Positions 7,336 through 16,253 of a DNA stretch of 44,807 bases are shown piece by piece. A program made the translations under genes and the position numbers. Every line of letters begins with the position of its first letter. The stretch's first letter is position 1. This DNA comes from Coxiellaceae bacterium (GTDB lineage: Bacteria; Pseudomonadota; Gammaproteobacteria; Coxiellales; Coxiellaceae), in the NCBI GenBank assembly GCA_030680235.1, contig JAUXWQ010000015.1, forward strand, positions 1-44,807, written 5' to 3'. The notes beneath the pieces were generated by a model. The model did not search any database, had not been told where the DNA came from, and worked only from the letters and a program-made list of their open reading frames with translations.

Positions 7336-9420
7336 TCACGCCTGTAAATATTTTTCTGCTGCACCAATCCATCGCGCTGTTAATAGTGCAGCAATATCTG
7401 CATGATCCTGTGATAGCGCTTGCGCCATTAATTGAACCGTAGGCAAAAGCGCTTCATCACGCGCCAAATCTGCAACACGCAATTGCATCAAGCCTGATTG
7501 ACGTACACCCAACACGTCTCCAGGCCCTCGCAACTGAAAATCTTGTTCTGCAATCCAAAAACCATCTTGTGATTCGCGCATCACAGACAAACGCTGTTTT
7601 GCAACAGTAGATAGCGGATGCCGGTATAACAACACACAATAGCTTGCCTCTTTTCCACGTCCCACACGTCCACGCAACTGATGCAACTGCGAAAGTCCCA
7701 AACGTTCCGGATTTTCAATAATCATTAAACTTGCATTGGGCACATCAACGCCGACTTCAACAACCGTCGTTGCAACCAACACATCAATTTTTCCAGATTG
7801 AAAATCTGCCATCACTGCTTTTTTTTCATCTGTCTTTAGACGCCCATGCACCAAACCCACGTGCAACCCTGACAACTTTGAACACAATTCTTGCGCTGTT
7901 GTTTCAGCGGCCTGGCATTCCAAAATATCCGATTCATCAATTAAGGTGCAAATCCAATACGCTTGTTTTTTTAGCAAACAATGCGCGTGTACGCGCGCAA
8001 TAATATCTGCACGCTTTTCAGCACCAATCAACACAGTGGTAATAGGCTGTCTACCAGGCGGTAATTCATCAATAACCGAAACATCTAAATCAGCATAGGC
8101 CGTCATGGCCAGTGTGCGCGGGATTGGCGTTGCCGTCATAATTAACTGATGCGGGAAAAATCCTGCATTCGCACCTTTTTCCATCAATGCCAATCGCTGC
8201 TGCACACCAAAACGATGCTGCTCATCAATAATAAATAACGCAAGGTTTTTAAAAGCAACAGCATCTTGAAAGAGCGCATGCGTGCCAATAATAAATTGAA
8301 TATCCCCTGATAATAACCGTGTTTTTGTTTCGCGCTGCTGCAATAAACCTTGTTTTCCCGTGAGTAAAGCCACCGTAATATTTAAAGGTGACAACCATTT
8401 TAAAAAATTTTGATAATGTTGCTCCGCTAAAATTTCTGTTGGTGCCATCAATGCAACTTGATATCCTTTTGCAATCGCACTTAATGCCGCCATACAAGCC
8501 ACAATTGTTTTTCCAGAACCAACATCCCCTTGCACCAAACGCAACATAGGTACATTTTTTAATAAATCATTTTCAATTTGATCTAACACACGTGTTTGTG
8601 CAGATGTTAATTGAAAGGGTAATTGCGATAATAACTGTTGACACAATCTCTCTTCACGCGCCAATGCAATTGCTGCATTTTTTTTGACAGTATGTCTTGC
8701 AAAATGCAAATGCAATTGATGCGCCATTAATTCTTCCATAATTAATCGCTGCTGTGCCGGATGTTTTCGCATCATCAACTCAGTCATATTAATTTCAGTA
8801 GGCGGAAAATGAACCCATCGCAATGCATCTGTTAATTGAAACAAAGAAAATTGCTTTAACATACTGTCGGGCAACAGTTCAGGTAAAATATTTTTATCTA
8901 ACAAGGAAAGCGCTTGTCGCATTAATTTTCGCAATGCTATTTGTGATAAGCCTTTTGTTGCGGCATACACAGGCAACAAACACGGCGATAAACTCAGCAA
9001 GCTATCCTGTTCAATACGTGCAACAGGCGCATATTCAGGATGCGCCATTTGTAAATGACCTGAAAATCCAATCTGCACTTCACCAAAAAAACGCAATATG
9101 CCTTTTGCCTGCGATAAGTTTTTTTCGTGATAGTGTCCCAATTGAAAAAAAACAATATCCATATGACGATTCGTATCATCTGAAATGACACACCGCACAT
9201 ATTTTTTAGGGCCGAAAAAATCGACGGATTGAACTTTGCCTTCTACCAGCACGCGATCGCCTGGCTTTATTTCATTGAGGTGATGCACACGCGTACGGTC
9301 TTCATATCGGAATGGTAAATGGAACAATAAATCTTGCACGGATAAAAGTGACAATTGCGAAAGGCGTTCAGCATTTTTTGCGCCGACACCTTTTAAGGTG
9401 ATAATAGGAATAGAAGCCAT
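7336..9420 (-). CDS. recG: RecG ATP-dependent DNA helicase
   Basis: RecG remodels stalled replication forks and branch-migrates Holliday junctions. The order is an N-terminal wedge/OB region (LPFRYEDRT, then the OB strands), Walker A GDVGSGKT, DEQH box IIDEQHRFG, motif III TATPIPRT, motif VI QLRGRVGRG, and the RecG hallmark GPGDVLGVRQSG near the C-terminus. The open frame extends to a TTG at 9444, but GAG with proper spacing and alignment with E. coli RecG favour ATG at 9420, giving 694 residues (E. coli 693). ATG at 9426 is the alternative. It is the last gene of the yicC-gmk-rpoZ-spoT-ridA-recG series, as in many gammaproteobacteria. Confidence 0.96.
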   Translation of the reverse strand: MASIPIITLKGVGAKNAERLSQLSLLSVQDLLFHLPFRYEDRTRVHHLNEIKPGDRVLVEGKVQSVDFFGPKKYVRCVISDDTNRHMDIVFFQLGHYHEKNLSQAKGILRFFGEVQIGFSGHLQMAHPEYAPVARIEQDSLLSLSPCLLPVYAATKGLSQIALRKLMRQALSLLDKNILPELLPDSMLKQFSLFQLTDALRWVHFPPTEINMTELMMRKHPAQQRLIMEELMAHQLHLHFARHTVKKNAAIALAREERLCQQLLSQLPFQLTSAQTRVLDQIENDLLKNVPMLRLVQGDVGSGKTIVACMAALSAIAKGYQVALMAPTEILAEQHYQNFLKWLSPLNITVALLTGKQGLLQQRETKTRLLSGDIQFIIGTHALFQDAVAFKNLALFIIDEQHRFGVQQRLALMEKGANAGFFPHQLIMTATPIPRTLAMTAYADLDVSVIDELPPGRQPITTVLIGAEKRADIIARVHAHCLLKKQAYWICTLIDESDILECQAAETTAQELCSKLSGLHVGLVHGRLKTDEKKAVMADFQSGKIDVLVATTVVEVGVDVPNASLMIIENPERLGLSQLHQLRGRVGRGKEASYCVLLYRHPLSTVAKQRLSVMRESQDGFWIAEQDFQLRGPGDVLGVRQSGLMQLRVADLARDEALLPTVQLMAQALSQDHADIAALLTARWIGAAEKYLQA

Positions 9421-9531
9421 GAGCATCTCAGAATCGGTATTCAAAAGTGCAGTCTAATACAAAATAACACTAAAAATATCTGCAACTGCGGTTTTTTATA
9501 ACGCTTTAAATAAAGTCATCTAAAAACACAG

Positions 9532-9589
9532 TAACTTCAGCAAGTAGGCTACAAAATCTACCACGACTGCTCAGTTTTTAGGGGATTTT
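9532..9589 (+). repeat. 58-bp dispersed repeat, copy A
   Basis: Shares a CTACCACGACYGCTCAG core and a TTTTTAGGGGATTTT end with copies at 16168-16226 (inverted) and 26341-26398. The GGGGATTTT end lies a few bases from the ridA stop codon. Confidence 0.75.
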
Positions 9590-9595
9590 CAGCAC

Positions 9596-9973
9596 TTACA
9601 CCACTAACACCGCATCCATTTCAACCTGCGCATCCTTCGGTAGGCGACTCACCTCAATCACTGCACGCGCAGGATACGGTTTTTCAAAATAGGTCGCCAT
9701 CACCTCATTCACAATCGGAAACTGGTTCATATCACGTAAAAAAACAGTCAACTTTACAATGTGCGATAAATCACTTTCAGCAGCAGCCGCAACCGCCTTT
9801 AAATTTTCAAATACTTGGGCAACCTCTGCATGAAAACCACCCACTACCATTTGCATCGTTTTGGGGTCTAAGGGAATTTGACCCGATAGATACACTGTTT
9901 TATCAACCTGCACTGCTTGCGAATAGGTTCCAATCGCTGCAGGCGCTTGAGTTGTTGTCATTATTTTTTTCAT
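9596..9973 (-). CDS. ridA: RidA-family enamine/imine deaminase
   Basis: RidA hydrolyses reactive 2-aminoacrylate-type enamines made by PLP enzymes, forming ketoacid and ammonia; it is a cytosolic homotrimer. The 125-residue length is typical. Visible signature parts are AIGTYSQAV, YLSGQIPLDP, and the C-terminal PARAVIEVSRLPKDAQVEMDA with the substrate-binding Arg and the conserved Glu. An AAGGG ribosome-binding site 8 nt before the first ATG supports that start rather than Met5. It lies between spoT and recG, where E. coli has trmH. From memory, Pseudomonas also has a ridA-like gene beside spoT. Confidence 0.93.
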   Translation of the reverse strand: MKKIMTTTQAPAAIGTYSQAVQVDKTVYLSGQIPLDPKTMQMVVGGFHAEVAQVFENLKAVAAAAESDLSHIVKLTVFLRDMNQFPIVNEVMATYFEKPYPARAVIEVSRLPKDAQVEMDAVLVV

Positions 9974-10028
9974 AATAGACCCTTAGGAGCTGTGCGCTAA
10001 AAAAGCCAAGTTATTCTTGCACAGCTCC

Positions 10029-12152
10029 TTACATACGTGCAATACGGAGCACTTGTTTCACGCGTCGCAAATTCTTAAGCACGCGCGCAAAATGCAAACG
10101 ACTTTTAACGAGCAATCTAAAGGTGACTTTGTAATTGCGCCCCTCGCGATCATCAACATGAATATCATCGATATTACCTTCCGCGTCGGAAATTGCACGC
10201 GCTAATAATGCCAATACACCACGCTCATTTTTCACAATCAAACTGACAGAAACAGCAAACTCTCCAGCAACATGATCCGCCCATCGTAAAGGCACAGAAT
10301 TTGCGGGCACGCTCAATAATCGAGCGACGCGTTTACACCCATTGACATGCACTAAAATGCCTTTACCTGCACGTAAAATACCCACAATGGGATCGCCTGG
10401 AATAGGATGGCAACAGCTCGCAAATTCAAGCAACATGCCTTCTGTTCCTTCAACCAATAAAGGCGTACGCGCAACCTCAGAGAGTGCTTCATCGCCTAAG
10501 GTATCAGATCCTTGCGATAAGCTTTGCAGACGTTCTGCCACTAATAATGCTGCACGATTTCCCAAACCAATATCTGCCAATAGATCATCCACCGATTTAA
10601 AATAGGTTTCTTTTAGCAAAAAAAGCCATGTCGCATCTGGAATTGTTTTTAATAATAACCCATTATCACTGAGCGCTTTTTCTAATAATTTTTTACCTAA
10701 TGATAATGATTCAGATTGCTTTTGTGTTTTCAAATATTGGCGAATGGCGGTACGCGCGCGACTGGTAATCACAAAATCCAACCAGCTGGGATTGGGTCTT
10801 GCACGCGGCGATGTAACCACCTCCAATGTATCTCCATTGGATAACCGCGCAGATAACGGCGCCAACTGACGATTAATTTTAATCGCCATGCAATGGTTAC
10901 CAATATCTGTATGCACTGCATAAGCAAAATCAACCCCTGTTGCACCTGCAGGTAGTGCTTTAATATCACCTTTTGGCGTGAAGGTATAGACTTCATCCGG
11001 AAACAAATCTACTTTAACGCTTTCAATAAATTCTAGTGAATTTCCGGCGCTTTGTTGCAATTCTAATAAATTCTTTACCCACTTTTGCGCGTGCAAATGG
11101 GTTGTTTCAATTTCGCTTTCATCAGATTTATATAACCAATGCGCCGCAATACCGCTCGATGCCAAACGATCCATTTCTGTTGTTCGAATTTGCATTTCAA
11201 TCGGCAACCCATAGGGACCAAATAAGGTTGTATGTAACGACTGGTATCCATTGGCTTTTGGAATGGCAATATAATCTTTAAATCGACCAGGCACTGGCTT
11301 AAACAAACGATGCACCAACCCTAATACGCGGTAACAGGTATCAGGATCATCCACAATAATACGAAAAGCATATACATCCATCACATCAGCGAATGGAATT
11401 TTTTTCGTGCGCATTTTACGATAAATACTATACAAGTGTTTTTCACGACCGATAATCGTACATGGCGGAAATTGATACTGCGCCAAACCATCTTCTAATG
11501 TTTTTGTGATCAGCGATAATACCTTTTTACGGTCACCGCGTGTTTTATTAACAGCGCTTTTTAAAATGCGATATCGCTGTGGGTAAAGTGATGAAAAAGC
11601 CAGCTCTTCTAATTCAACAGAAAAATCCCGCATCCCTAAACGCTTCGCAATGGGCGCAAAAATTTCTAAGGTTTCTTTGGATACGCGTCCACGTTTTTCA
11701 GTAGAAAGGGTGATCAAAGTACGCATGTTATGCAAACGATCAGCAAGTTTAACAATAATCACGCGAATATCCCGCGCCATTGCCAAAACCATTTTACGAA
11801 AATTTTCGGCTTGCGCTTCTGCACGACTCACAAATTCAATTTGTGTTAGTTTACTCACCCCATCGACTAAATTCGCAACTTCAGTACCGAATTTTTTTTC
11901 TAAATCGTCTTTTTCAATTAAAGTATCTTCAATCACGTCATGCAGCAACGCTGCCATAATCGTGTGATGATCCATTTTCATATCAGCAAGGATGCAAGCA
12001 ACTGAAACAGGATGCGTGATATAAGGCTCACCCGTTTGGCGAAATTGACCCTGATGCGCATCAGAAGCCGTCAAAAAAGCTTGATGAATTTTCTCGATAT
12101 GTGCATCGGATAAGTAGGAAATTTTTTTTCGAAGTTTTTTGAATAAACGCAA
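10029..12152 (-). CDS. spoT: SpoT, bifunctional (p)ppGpp synthetase / hydrolase
   Basis: A 707-residue Rel/Spo protein controlling the alarmone (p)ppGpp. The N-terminal HD hydrolase domain is intact (HPVSVA with His47, then ALLHDVIEDT with His71-Asp72), so it should degrade ppGpp. The synthetase domain keeps the RFKDYIAIPKANGYQSLHT loop and EMQIRT. TGS (VYTFTPKGDI) and a C-terminal ACT domain follow. The start is TTG, since LRLFKKLRK...SDAHIEKIHQAF aligns with the E. coli N-terminus and a GGAG lies 9 nt upstream. It follows rpoZ, which with hydrolase integrity favours SpoT over RelA. The 193-nt gap to rpoZ is filled by a long hairpin repeat, which could affect coupling. Confidence 0.96.
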   Translation of the reverse strand: MRLFKKLRKKISYLSDAHIEKIHQAFLTASDAHQGQFRQTGEPYITHPVSVACILADMKMDHHTIMAALLHDVIEDTLIEKDDLEKKFGTEVANLVDGVSKLTQIEFVSRAEAQAENFRKMVLAMARDIRVIIVKLADRLHNMRTLITLSTEKRGRVSKETLEIFAPIAKRLGMRDFSVELEELAFSSLYPQRYRILKSAVNKTRGDRKKVLSLITKTLEDGLAQYQFPPCTIIGREKHLYSIYRKMRTKKIPFADVMDVYAFRIIVDDPDTCYRVLGLVHRLFKPVPGRFKDYIAIPKANGYQSLHTTLFGPYGLPIEMQIRTTEMDRLASSGIAAHWLYKSDESEIETTHLHAQKWVKNLLELQQSAGNSLEFIESVKVDLFPDEVYTFTPKGDIKALPAGATGVDFAYAVHTDIGNHCMAIKINRQLAPLSARLSNGDTLEVVTSPRARPNPSWLDFVITSRARTAIRQYLKTQKQSESLSLGKKLLEKALSDNGLLLKTIPDATWLFLLKETYFKSVDDLLADIGLGNRAALLVAERLQSLSQGSDTLGDEALSEVARTPLLVEGTEGMLLEFASCCHPIPGDPIVGILRAGKGILVHVNGCKRVARLLSVPANSVPLRWADHVAGEFAVSVSLIVKNERGVLALLARAISDAEGNIDDIHVDDREGRNYKVTFRLLVKSRLHFARVLKNLRRVKQVLRIARM

Positions 12153-12170
12153 GTCGCTTCGCTCCAGTTG

Positions 12171-12345
12171 GAGTGGGCGTGTGGGTGGGCGTGTGAGCGT
12201 GAGTGTGGGTGTCTGAGGTACAATCTAATACAAACTGTCATAAAAACATTTTCAAATAATAGTGTTTTTATTTTATAGCAGATTATACCTCAGAAACTCA
12301 CACCTACACTCACACGCACACGCACATTCACACGCCCACTCTCAC
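12171..12345. repeat. GTGAGTG/CTGAGG hairpin repeat, copy 1 (rpoZ-spoT)
   Basis: The left arm 12171-12220 is purine- and GT-rich and ends in TCTGAGGTA. The right arm 12286-12345 starts TACCTCAGA and continues as CACACxCACxC repeats. The arms are near reverse complements over about 50 nt around a 65-nt AT-rich core. The right arm ends directly at the rpoZ stop codon (TTA at 12346), and the left arm lies about 19 nt before the spoT TTG start. Confidence 0.88.
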
Positions 12346-12618
12346 TTATTCAAAATCTTCCGCCGCCGCATCTTTCAAGAAAGCAGATGACGCACGGTTG
12401 ACAACAGGTTTTACTTCTTCTTTTGCAAGCAATTGTTGCATATCAAAACCTGCCGCTATTTCACGCAAGGCAATGACTGTTGGCTTGTCGTTGTCTTCTG
12501 GAACAGCCGGGTCGGACAACCCCATTTCTAGTTGGTGCGCACGTTCCGCTGCTATCAATACTAACGCAAAACGATTTTCAACTTTTTCTAAACAATCTTC
12601 GACAGTAACTCGTGCCAT
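12346..12618 (-). CDS. rpoZ: RNA polymerase omega subunit
   Basis: Omega helps fold and hold the beta-prime subunit and contributes to a ppGpp site on RNA polymerase. The 90-residue length (E. coli 91) and the conserved opening [27 protein letters not shown], here split by the family pattern DCxxKVxNRFxLVxxAAxRA, are diagnostic, as is the [13 protein letters not shown] segment. It sits in the standard gmk-rpoZ-spoT order on one strand. It is bracketed by two copies of the same hairpin repeat, at 12171-12345 and 12643-12774, so rpoZ is structurally isolated within its operon. Confidence 0.97.
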   Translation of the reverse strand: MARVTVEDCLEKVENRFALVLIAAERAHQLEMGLSDPAVPEDNDKPTVIALREIAAGFDMQQLLAKEEVKPVVNRASSAFLKDAAAEDFE

Positions 12619-12642
12619 GACAAAACCTCTATTAAGTTATCA

Positions 12643-12774
12643 GGGTAGGCGTGAGTGTGAGCGTCGGAGGCTCAAGCTAATTCAAATATTAATTGTAAAA
12701 ATTGCAATAAATATGAATTTCAGCTGAAATTAGGTTGCACCTCTGAAGCTCACACTCACACCACCACTCCTACC
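12643..12774. repeat. GTGAGTG/CTGAGG hairpin repeat, copy 2 (gmk-rpoZ)
   Basis: The left arm GGTAGGCGTGAGTGTGAG...GGAGG begins at 12643. The right arm CCTCTGAAGC...CTCCTACC ends at 12774, four bases before the gmk stop codon. The core of about 70 nt contains GCTAATTCAAAT, also recognisable in copies 1 and 6. Confidence 0.85.
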
Positions 12775-12778
12775 AATC

Positions 12779-13393
12779 TTACTGTTTATTCAACAAATTA
12801 TCCAGTAACGCCGCCTTTTTTTGCTTTTGTACAGCTGTTTTTAAGCGCCCACTGCGGACAATATGCTGTAAATCCAGCAATGCAAGATCGAACTGGTCAT
12901 TCACGACTAAATAGTCAAACTCGCCAAAATGCTGCATTTCATCTTGCGCGGCTTGCATACGACAAATAATCGTCGCAGCATCATCTTGTTTACGATTACG
13001 CAAACGGTCCATTAACGCTTCCATAGAGGGTGGCAAAATAAAAACAAGGATTGCGCTGGGAAATAGTTGCTTTATTTGACGCGCACCCTGCCAATCAATT
13101 TCCAATACAACATCGATTTCATTGGCAAGCTGCCTTTCAACCCATGAACGTGACGTTCCGTAATGCTGTCCAAATACCGTCGCATATTCTAAAAAAGTAT
13201 TATCCGCAATCATGGCATCAAAGGTAGGGTGCTCAATGAAAAAATAATCCTGTCCATCCACTTCACCCGGGCGCATTGCCCGCGTTGTATGCGAAACAGA
13301 AATACAAAGGCTATCGATAGACTGCGATAACGCTTTTACTAAGCTTGTTTTGCCAGCACCAGAAGGTGCTGCAATCACTAATAAATTACTCAA
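12779..13393 (-). CDS. gmk: Guanylate kinase
   Basis: Phosphorylates GMP to GDP with ATP, supplying GTP and the (p)ppGpp precursor pool. P-loop APSGAGKTS lies near the N-terminus, followed by SVSHTTRAMRPGE (GMP binding), YFFIEH, YGTS, EIDWQGA, the lid RLRNRKQDD and LVVNDQFD. The open frame begins at a GTG (13411), but AGGTG lies 7 nt before a TTG at 13393, and MSNLLVIAAPSGAGK aligns with the E. coli start, giving 204 residues (E. coli 207). With this start it overlaps the end of yicC by 8 nt, indicating translational coupling. Confidence 0.96.
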   Translation of the reverse strand: MSNLLVIAAPSGAGKTSLVKALSQSIDSLCISVSHTTRAMRPGEVDGQDYFFIEHPTFDAMIADNTFLEYATVFGQHYGTSRSWVERQLANEIDVVLEIDWQGARQIKQLFPSAILVFILPPSMEALMDRLRNRKQDDAATIICRMQAAQDEMQHFGEFDYLVVNDQFDLALLDLQHIVRSGRLKTAVQKQKKAALLDNLLNKQ

Positions 13394-14246
13394 GATTTTG
13401 CACCTGTTCACGTAATTGTTCGATTTGCACTTTCATTTCAACAGTGGCTTGTGTTGTTTCACCATCCAAGGATTTGCTCGCCATTGTATTCACTTCACGG
13501 TTTAATTCTTGCATTAAAAAATCTAAACGTCGACCAACGACGCTATCTTCCATTAATACGCGACGCACTTCAGTAATATGGACCTGTAATCGCTGCAGCT
13601 CCTCAGCAATATCCGCTTTTTGCATGATCCAAACCATTTCTTGCTCAAGTCTTTCTGCATCTACAGTAATCGCTAACTCTGTAAATTTATCCATAATACG
13701 TTTTCGCTCATGCGCCATCACTTCCGGCAAACGCTCCGAAATTTTGTGCGCTTGCACTTCCATTTGTCCACAAAGCGATAGCAAAACAACGCGTAAGGCC
13801 TGTCCTTCACGTTGACGCGCAAGCACAAATTGACCCAACGCTTTTTCTAACAACGATAATAGTATTTCTTCCGCACTATCCATCGAGATCGAAGTTGATT
13901 TCATCACTTGATTCCAGCGCAATACATCAAGCGCATTGACGGTTACGTCTGGAATCATTGTTTTTACCTTGGCAACGGCAGCATTTAATTGCGTTAACAC
14001 CAATTGATCAACATCAAATGATGCCTGCATTGCATTGGGTGAAAATTGCAAAACTACGTCAATTTTGCCACGTTTTACGTATTTTTGAATAAGCGTACGC
14101 ACGGCGGTTTCAAAGGAACGAAACGGATCAGGCAAACGCGTGAATATTTCTAAATAACGATGATTAACGGAACGAATTTCCCAATCAATCGCACCAAAAT
14201 CGGCTGTTTCAGCAGTTTTAGCGAAACCGGTCATACTGGATATCAT
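13386..14246 (-). CDS. yicC: YicC-family endoribonuclease
   Basis: A 286-residue protein (E. coli YicC 287), recently assigned as an endoribonuclease family. The N-terminus MISSMTGFA, the RSVNHRYLE motif, the central EGQAL segment, and the C-terminal GRRLDFLMQELNREVNT plus KSLDG...EMKVQIEQLREQVQN are the family's conserved blocks. It starts the gmk-rpoZ-spoT series and is divergent from rph, as in E. coli. Its ribosome-binding site (AGGG) lies inside a fragment of the TTTGCAGG repeat at 14251-14285. Identification is secure; the cellular RNA target is not deducible here. Confidence 0.95.
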   Translation of the reverse strand: MISSMTGFAKTAETADFGAIDWEIRSVNHRYLEIFTRLPDPFRSFETAVRTLIQKYVKRGKIDVVLQFSPNAMQASFDVDQLVLTQLNAAVAKVKTMIPDVTVNALDVLRWNQVMKSTSISMDSAEEILLSLLEKALGQFVLARQREGQALRVVLLSLCGQMEVQAHKISERLPEVMAHERKRIMDKFTELAITVDAERLEQEMVWIMQKADIAEELQRLQVHITEVRRVLMEDSVVGRRLDFLMQELNREVNTMASKSLDGETTQATVEMKVQIEQLREQVQNLE

Positions 14247-14250
14247 AAAA

Positions 14251-14285
14251 AATTCCCTGCAAAAATCGCTTGCTTACGTGCACGA
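14251..14285 (-). repeat. Repeat fragment forming the yicC 5' leader
   Basis: On the minus strand, GTAAGCAAGCGATTTTTGCA followed by GGGAAT closely matches one arm and centre of the repeat at 15143-15234 (GTAGCAAGTGTTTTTGCAGG). The GCAGGG of the repeat is in position to act as the yicC Shine-Dalgarno. Confidence 0.55.
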
Positions 14286-14342
14286 CTCCATAAAAGATCT
14301 CGAGAGAAGCAACACAAAAATTTCTGCGAGTATACACATATT

Positions 14343-14370
14343 TTGCTTTCAAAATAATAGCGGCTATACT
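14343..14370 (+). promoter_or_regulatory. Possible sigma-70 promoter of rph
   Basis: TTGCTT (14343-14348), a 16-nt spacer and TATACT (14365-14370), 41 nt before the rph ATG. The -10 box is good; the -35 box matches only three of six positions. Confidence 0.4.
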
Positions 14371-14410
14371 GCCGACACAATTTTCACCAAAGGCACCAAA
14401 GGTTATATCC

Positions 14411-15124
14411 ATGAGATTTCAAAATCGCACAACCGATGCACTTCGTCCAATCACTTTTACACGCAACTATACAAAGCATGCTGAAGGCTCAGTGCTAACC
14501 CAATTTGGTGAAACCATTATTTTGTGCACAGCAACCGTTGTTAATGATGTACCGCGATTTTTAAAAACAGCCAATCAAGGTTGGCTAACTGCAGAATATG
14601 GCATGTTGCCACGTTCAACCAATACACGCATGGATCGTGAAGCTGCTCGCGGCAAGCAAGGCGGCCGCACCGTTGAAATTCAACGTTTAATTGGACGCTC
14701 ATTACGTGCCGCGGTTGATTTAAAAAAATTACCCGGCTATACCATCACAATCGACTGTGATGTCATTCAAGCAGATGGCGGCACACGCACTGCGGCTATT
14801 AGCGGCGCATGTGTCGCATTAATTGATGCCTTACGTTACTTGCAAGAAAGAAAATTAATCACGGGCGATCCTTTAAAGCATTTTGTGGCAGCTGTTTCTG
14901 TGGGTATTTTTAATGGAAAACCGATTTTAGATTTGGATTATTCAGAAGATTCCAAAGCAGAAACAGATATGAATATTGTCATGACCGATGCAGGATCCTT
15001 TATTGAAGTACAAGGCACCGCAGAAGGTGAGGCACTTCATGAGACAGAATTGCAATCGTTATTAATGTTGGCAAAAAAAGGGATTGCGGAAATTATTGAA
15101 AAACAGAAGGGAGTGCTACGGTAG
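14411..15124 (+). CDS. rph: RNase PH
   Basis: Phosphorolytic 3'-to-5' exoribonuclease that trims tRNA precursors, a hexamer in the cytosol. The 237-residue length matches E. coli (238). Conserved blocks are [16 protein letters not shown], the [13 protein letters not shown] loop, R-rich [36 protein letters not shown] and [16 protein letters not shown]. The C-terminus is intact; the frameshifted rph-pyrE state known in E. coli K-12 is not present, and pyrE is elsewhere (17291). An AAGG ribosome-binding site lies before the ATG. It is divergent from yicC over a 164-nt spacer. Confidence 0.97.
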   Translation: MRFQNRTTDALRPITFTRNYTKHAEGSVLTQFGETIILCTATVVNDVPRFLKTANQGWLTAEYGMLPRSTNTRMDREAARGKQGGRTVEIQRLIGRSLRAAVDLKKLPGYTITIDCDVIQADGGTRTAAISGACVALIDALRYLQERKLITGDPLKHFVAAVSVGIFNGKPILDLDYSEDSKAETDMNIVMTDAGSFIEVQGTAEGEALHETELQSLLMLAKKGIAEIIEKQKGVLR

Positions 15125-15142
15125 AAATCCCGACGTGATGCA

Positions 15143-15234
15143 TGATGCGAGTATGCGCGTAGCAAGTGTTTTTGCAGGAAATTTCGATACACTCGAGACC
15201 TTACAAAAACATTCGCTACGCGCATGCTCACACC
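15143..15234. repeat. TTTGCAGGAAAT hairpin repeat with imperfect arms
   Basis: The left arm GATGCGAGTATGCGCGTAGC is followed by AAGTGTTTTTGCAGGAAATT. The right arm 15202-15234 returns with about 85 percent complementarity. It is the same family as 4597-4700, and it lies between the convergent 3' ends of rph and xthA. Confidence 0.75.
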
Positions 15235-15272
15235 AACCCTCAGTAAAAACATCGTATCTCTTTCCAGTGCAA

Positions 15273-16040
15273 TCAATACTGATACTCAACCACCACCGGC
15301 GCATGATCCGAAAAATTTTCATCTCGATAGATATAAGCGTTTTTTACCTTACTGTTAAGTGATTCTGAAATAATTTGATAATCAATTCGCCACCCTACAT
15401 TATTCGCACGCGCATTAGCACGTTGTGACCACCATGAATATTCATTGGCATCATGATTGATTAATCGAAAAGCATCAGCATAGCCTTCACTCACTAAAAG
15501 ATTATCTAACCATGCACGCTCTTCCGGCAAACACCCTGATGTTTTTTGATTAGACTTGAAATTTTTAATATCAATTTCTTTATGAACAATATTCCAATCT
15601 CCGCAAATTACAAAGTCTCTTTTGGACTTTTTAAATTCGCGCAGTATCGGCAAAAATTTTTCCATAAATTTAAATTTTTCAATTTGTCGTTCCTCACCAC
15701 TTGAGCCGGATGGCAAATACAATGAGATCACACTGAGATTGCCAAAATCAGCCTGTAGAAAACGTCCTTCTTTATCCGCACAATCAAAACCGAGCGTATG
15801 AATCACACGATCCGGCTTCTGTTTTGTATATAAGGCAACACCGCTATAACCCTTCTTTTCAGCATCTGAAAAATAACTGTGGTACCCTTCTGGTCGATAC
15901 AGCGTATCCGTCAATACAGCCATCTGCGCCTTAGTTTCCTGCAAACAAATAACATCTGCATCTTGTTTTTTAAGCCAGGAAAAGAATCCTTTTTTTGCTG
16001 TTGCGCGAATGCCGTTTACATTGGCCGTGATGATAAGCAT
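15273..16040 (-). CDS. xthA: Exodeoxyribonuclease III / AP endonuclease
   Basis: Base-excision repair enzyme of the EEP superfamily, 255 residues. In order: NVNGIRA with the metal-binding Asn, LQETKAQ with the catalytic Glu, the active-site segment GYSGVALYTK, CGDWNIVHKEID, WRIDYQI, and the terminal FSDHAPVV with the catalytic Asp-His. The domain is complete, with no extra regions. GGAGA lies before the ATG. It stands alone and is convergent with rph. Sequence style (GYSGVA, SSGSSGEERQ) is closer to the Neisseria/Gram-positive ExoA branch than to E. coli XthA, an impression from motifs only. Confidence 0.93.
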   Translation of the reverse strand: MLIITANVNGIRATAKKGFFSWLKKQDADVICLQETKAQMAVLTDTLYRPEGYHSYFSDAEKKGYSGVALYTKQKPDRVIHTLGFDCADKEGRFLQADFGNLSVISLYLPSGSSGEERQIEKFKFMEKFLPILREFKKSKRDFVICGDWNIVHKEIDIKNFKSNQKTSGCLPEERAWLDNLLVSEGYADAFRLINHDANEYSWWSQRANARANNVGWRIDYQIISESLNSKVKNAYIYRDENFSDHAPVVVEYQY

Positions 16041-16167
16041 AATAAATCTCCGTGACTATTTAGTATTGTTTAACCCGCTCATTTTTTGGTGCTTTTTTAC
16101 GATAAATTTCTAAAAAATGCTCGATGTACCAATCAAGTACACCTGCGCTTTTTTCTCAATGTATCGC

Positions 16168-16226
16168 AAAAAATCCCCTAAAAACTGAGCGGTCGCGGCA
16201 GATTTGCATTCAGAGTTTCTGAAGTT
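16168..16226 (-). repeat. 58-bp dispersed repeat, copy B (inverted)
   Basis: On the minus strand it reads CTTCAGAAACTCTGAAT..., then CGACCGCTCAG and TTTTTAGGGGATTTTTT, matching copies A and C. It lies between the divergent xthA and waaC genes, within 30 nt of the waaC start. Confidence 0.78.
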
Positions 16227-16253
16227 ACAAATCTCCAAAATTATGAGCTAAAA

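Noticed and set aside
8823-9188. 121-codon plus-strand open frame with a hydrophobic segment inside recG
   Set aside because: Antisense to the recG N-terminal region, which is well supported; no ribosome-binding site.
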